Assembly (NCBI RefSeq): GCF_003399635.1
Contig: NZ_NBXB01000002.1
Location: 1-64,000, forward strand
DNA from: Subtercola boreus
GTDB lineage: Bacteria; Actinomycetota; Actinomycetes; Actinomycetales; Microbacteriaceae
Direction: 5' to 3'
DNA: 64,000 nucleotides
Shown here: positions 63,868-64,000 of the stretch, one piece after another
Position numbering within the stretch: the stretch's first letter is position 1
How the letters are laid out: every line of letters begins with the position of its first letter
Notes under the pieces: model-generated
What the model was told of the DNA's origin: nothing
The model's database searches: none
Seen by the model: the letters and a program-made list of their open reading frames with translations, nothing else
Program-made: the position numbers and the translations under genes

Positions 63868-64000
63868 TACGCCGCCAATCAACGAAGCCTGTCCGATCTT
63901 CGCCTACCTTGCTCAGCTGCCGGAGGTGATGAGTTCGGACGACGTCGCACTTCAACTTCGCGCGCTTTCCCCAGTGAGTCAGGGTTGGGCGATAGTCGTT
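63863..64000 (+). CDS. Partial gene, 5' end only, unknown
   Basis: An open frame of 46 codons runs off the right edge, starting MNTPPINEACPIFAYLAQLP and continuing EVMSSDDVALQLRALSPVSQ. It begins at the last ATG of the heptamer array, and an in-frame TGA lies two codons upstream, so no earlier start is possible. No typical ribosome binding site is seen. Composition is protein-like, but too little is visible to assign a function; a further toxin or immunity-type gene is possible from context. Confidence 0.45.
   Translation, partial: MNTPPINEACPIFAYLAQLPEVMSSDDVALQLRALSPVSQGWAIVV

Overview
The window comes from a high-G+C actinobacterium, most likely of the family Microbacteriaceae. The evidence is the codon use, frequent GTG starts and GTGA/ATGA gene overlaps, a NucS mismatch endonuclease, the coproporphyrin-dependent haem pathway (HemQ/ChdC with an Fe-S type ferrochelatase), and several genes that look leaderless. 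No tRNA, rRNA, CRISPR array, transposase or phage module was recognised. The family assignment rests on protein character only.

Region 1 (1-3607): a G-rich non-coding stretch, nucS, and a divergent pair of an MFS exporter and a LacI-type regulator. A perfect 18-bp palindrome with a central CG lies between the pair.

Region 2 (3659-28015, all minus strand): a roughly 24-kb locus resembling a type VII secretion system. In transcription order it encodes a giant membrane-anchored Ig/FN3 protein, a MoxR ATPase, (an intrinsic terminator), a DUF58 protein, a transglutaminase-like membrane protein lacking the expected catalytic Cys, an RDD/zinc-ribbon/FHA protein, a PP2C phosphatase, an FHA protein, a Ser/Thr kinase, another FHA protein, a 1519-aa EssC/EccC-type ATPase with its own FHA domain, a small membrane protein, a WXG100 protein, a WXG100-fusion candidate effector, and a small LpqN-like protein. 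The EccB, EccD, EccE and mycosin genes of classical ESX loci are absent. Kinase, phosphatase and FHA readers overlap or abut, so phosphorylation probably controls this machine. This is the best candidate in the window for a poorly described system.

Region 3 (28173-34967): single genes, namely an MBL-fold hydrolase, a MATE exporter, an M13 metallopeptidase, a class A beta-lactamase-like protein with no signal peptide, and a GNAT-NUDIX fusion. Two related intergenic repeats sit in its two convergent gaps.

Region 4 (35195-47654): a nearly complete haem cluster. hemA diverges from hemE-hemY(cgoX), a three-gene membrane set (YtxH, holin-like, DUF3618), hemQ, cpfC, hemC, hemD, hemB and hemL. A remnant of a VOC-family gene lies between hemD and hemB.

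Region 5 (47712-54925): a large TPR-like protein, a polytopic acyltransferase-like membrane protein and an LssY-C domain protein.

Region 6 (55000-64000): a 2355-aa secreted Rhs/PA14 protein with a variable hydrophobic C-terminal tip. It is followed by genes of visibly lower G+C for small membrane proteins (candidate immunity factors), decayed sequence, a heptanucleotide repeat and a partial gene running off the end.
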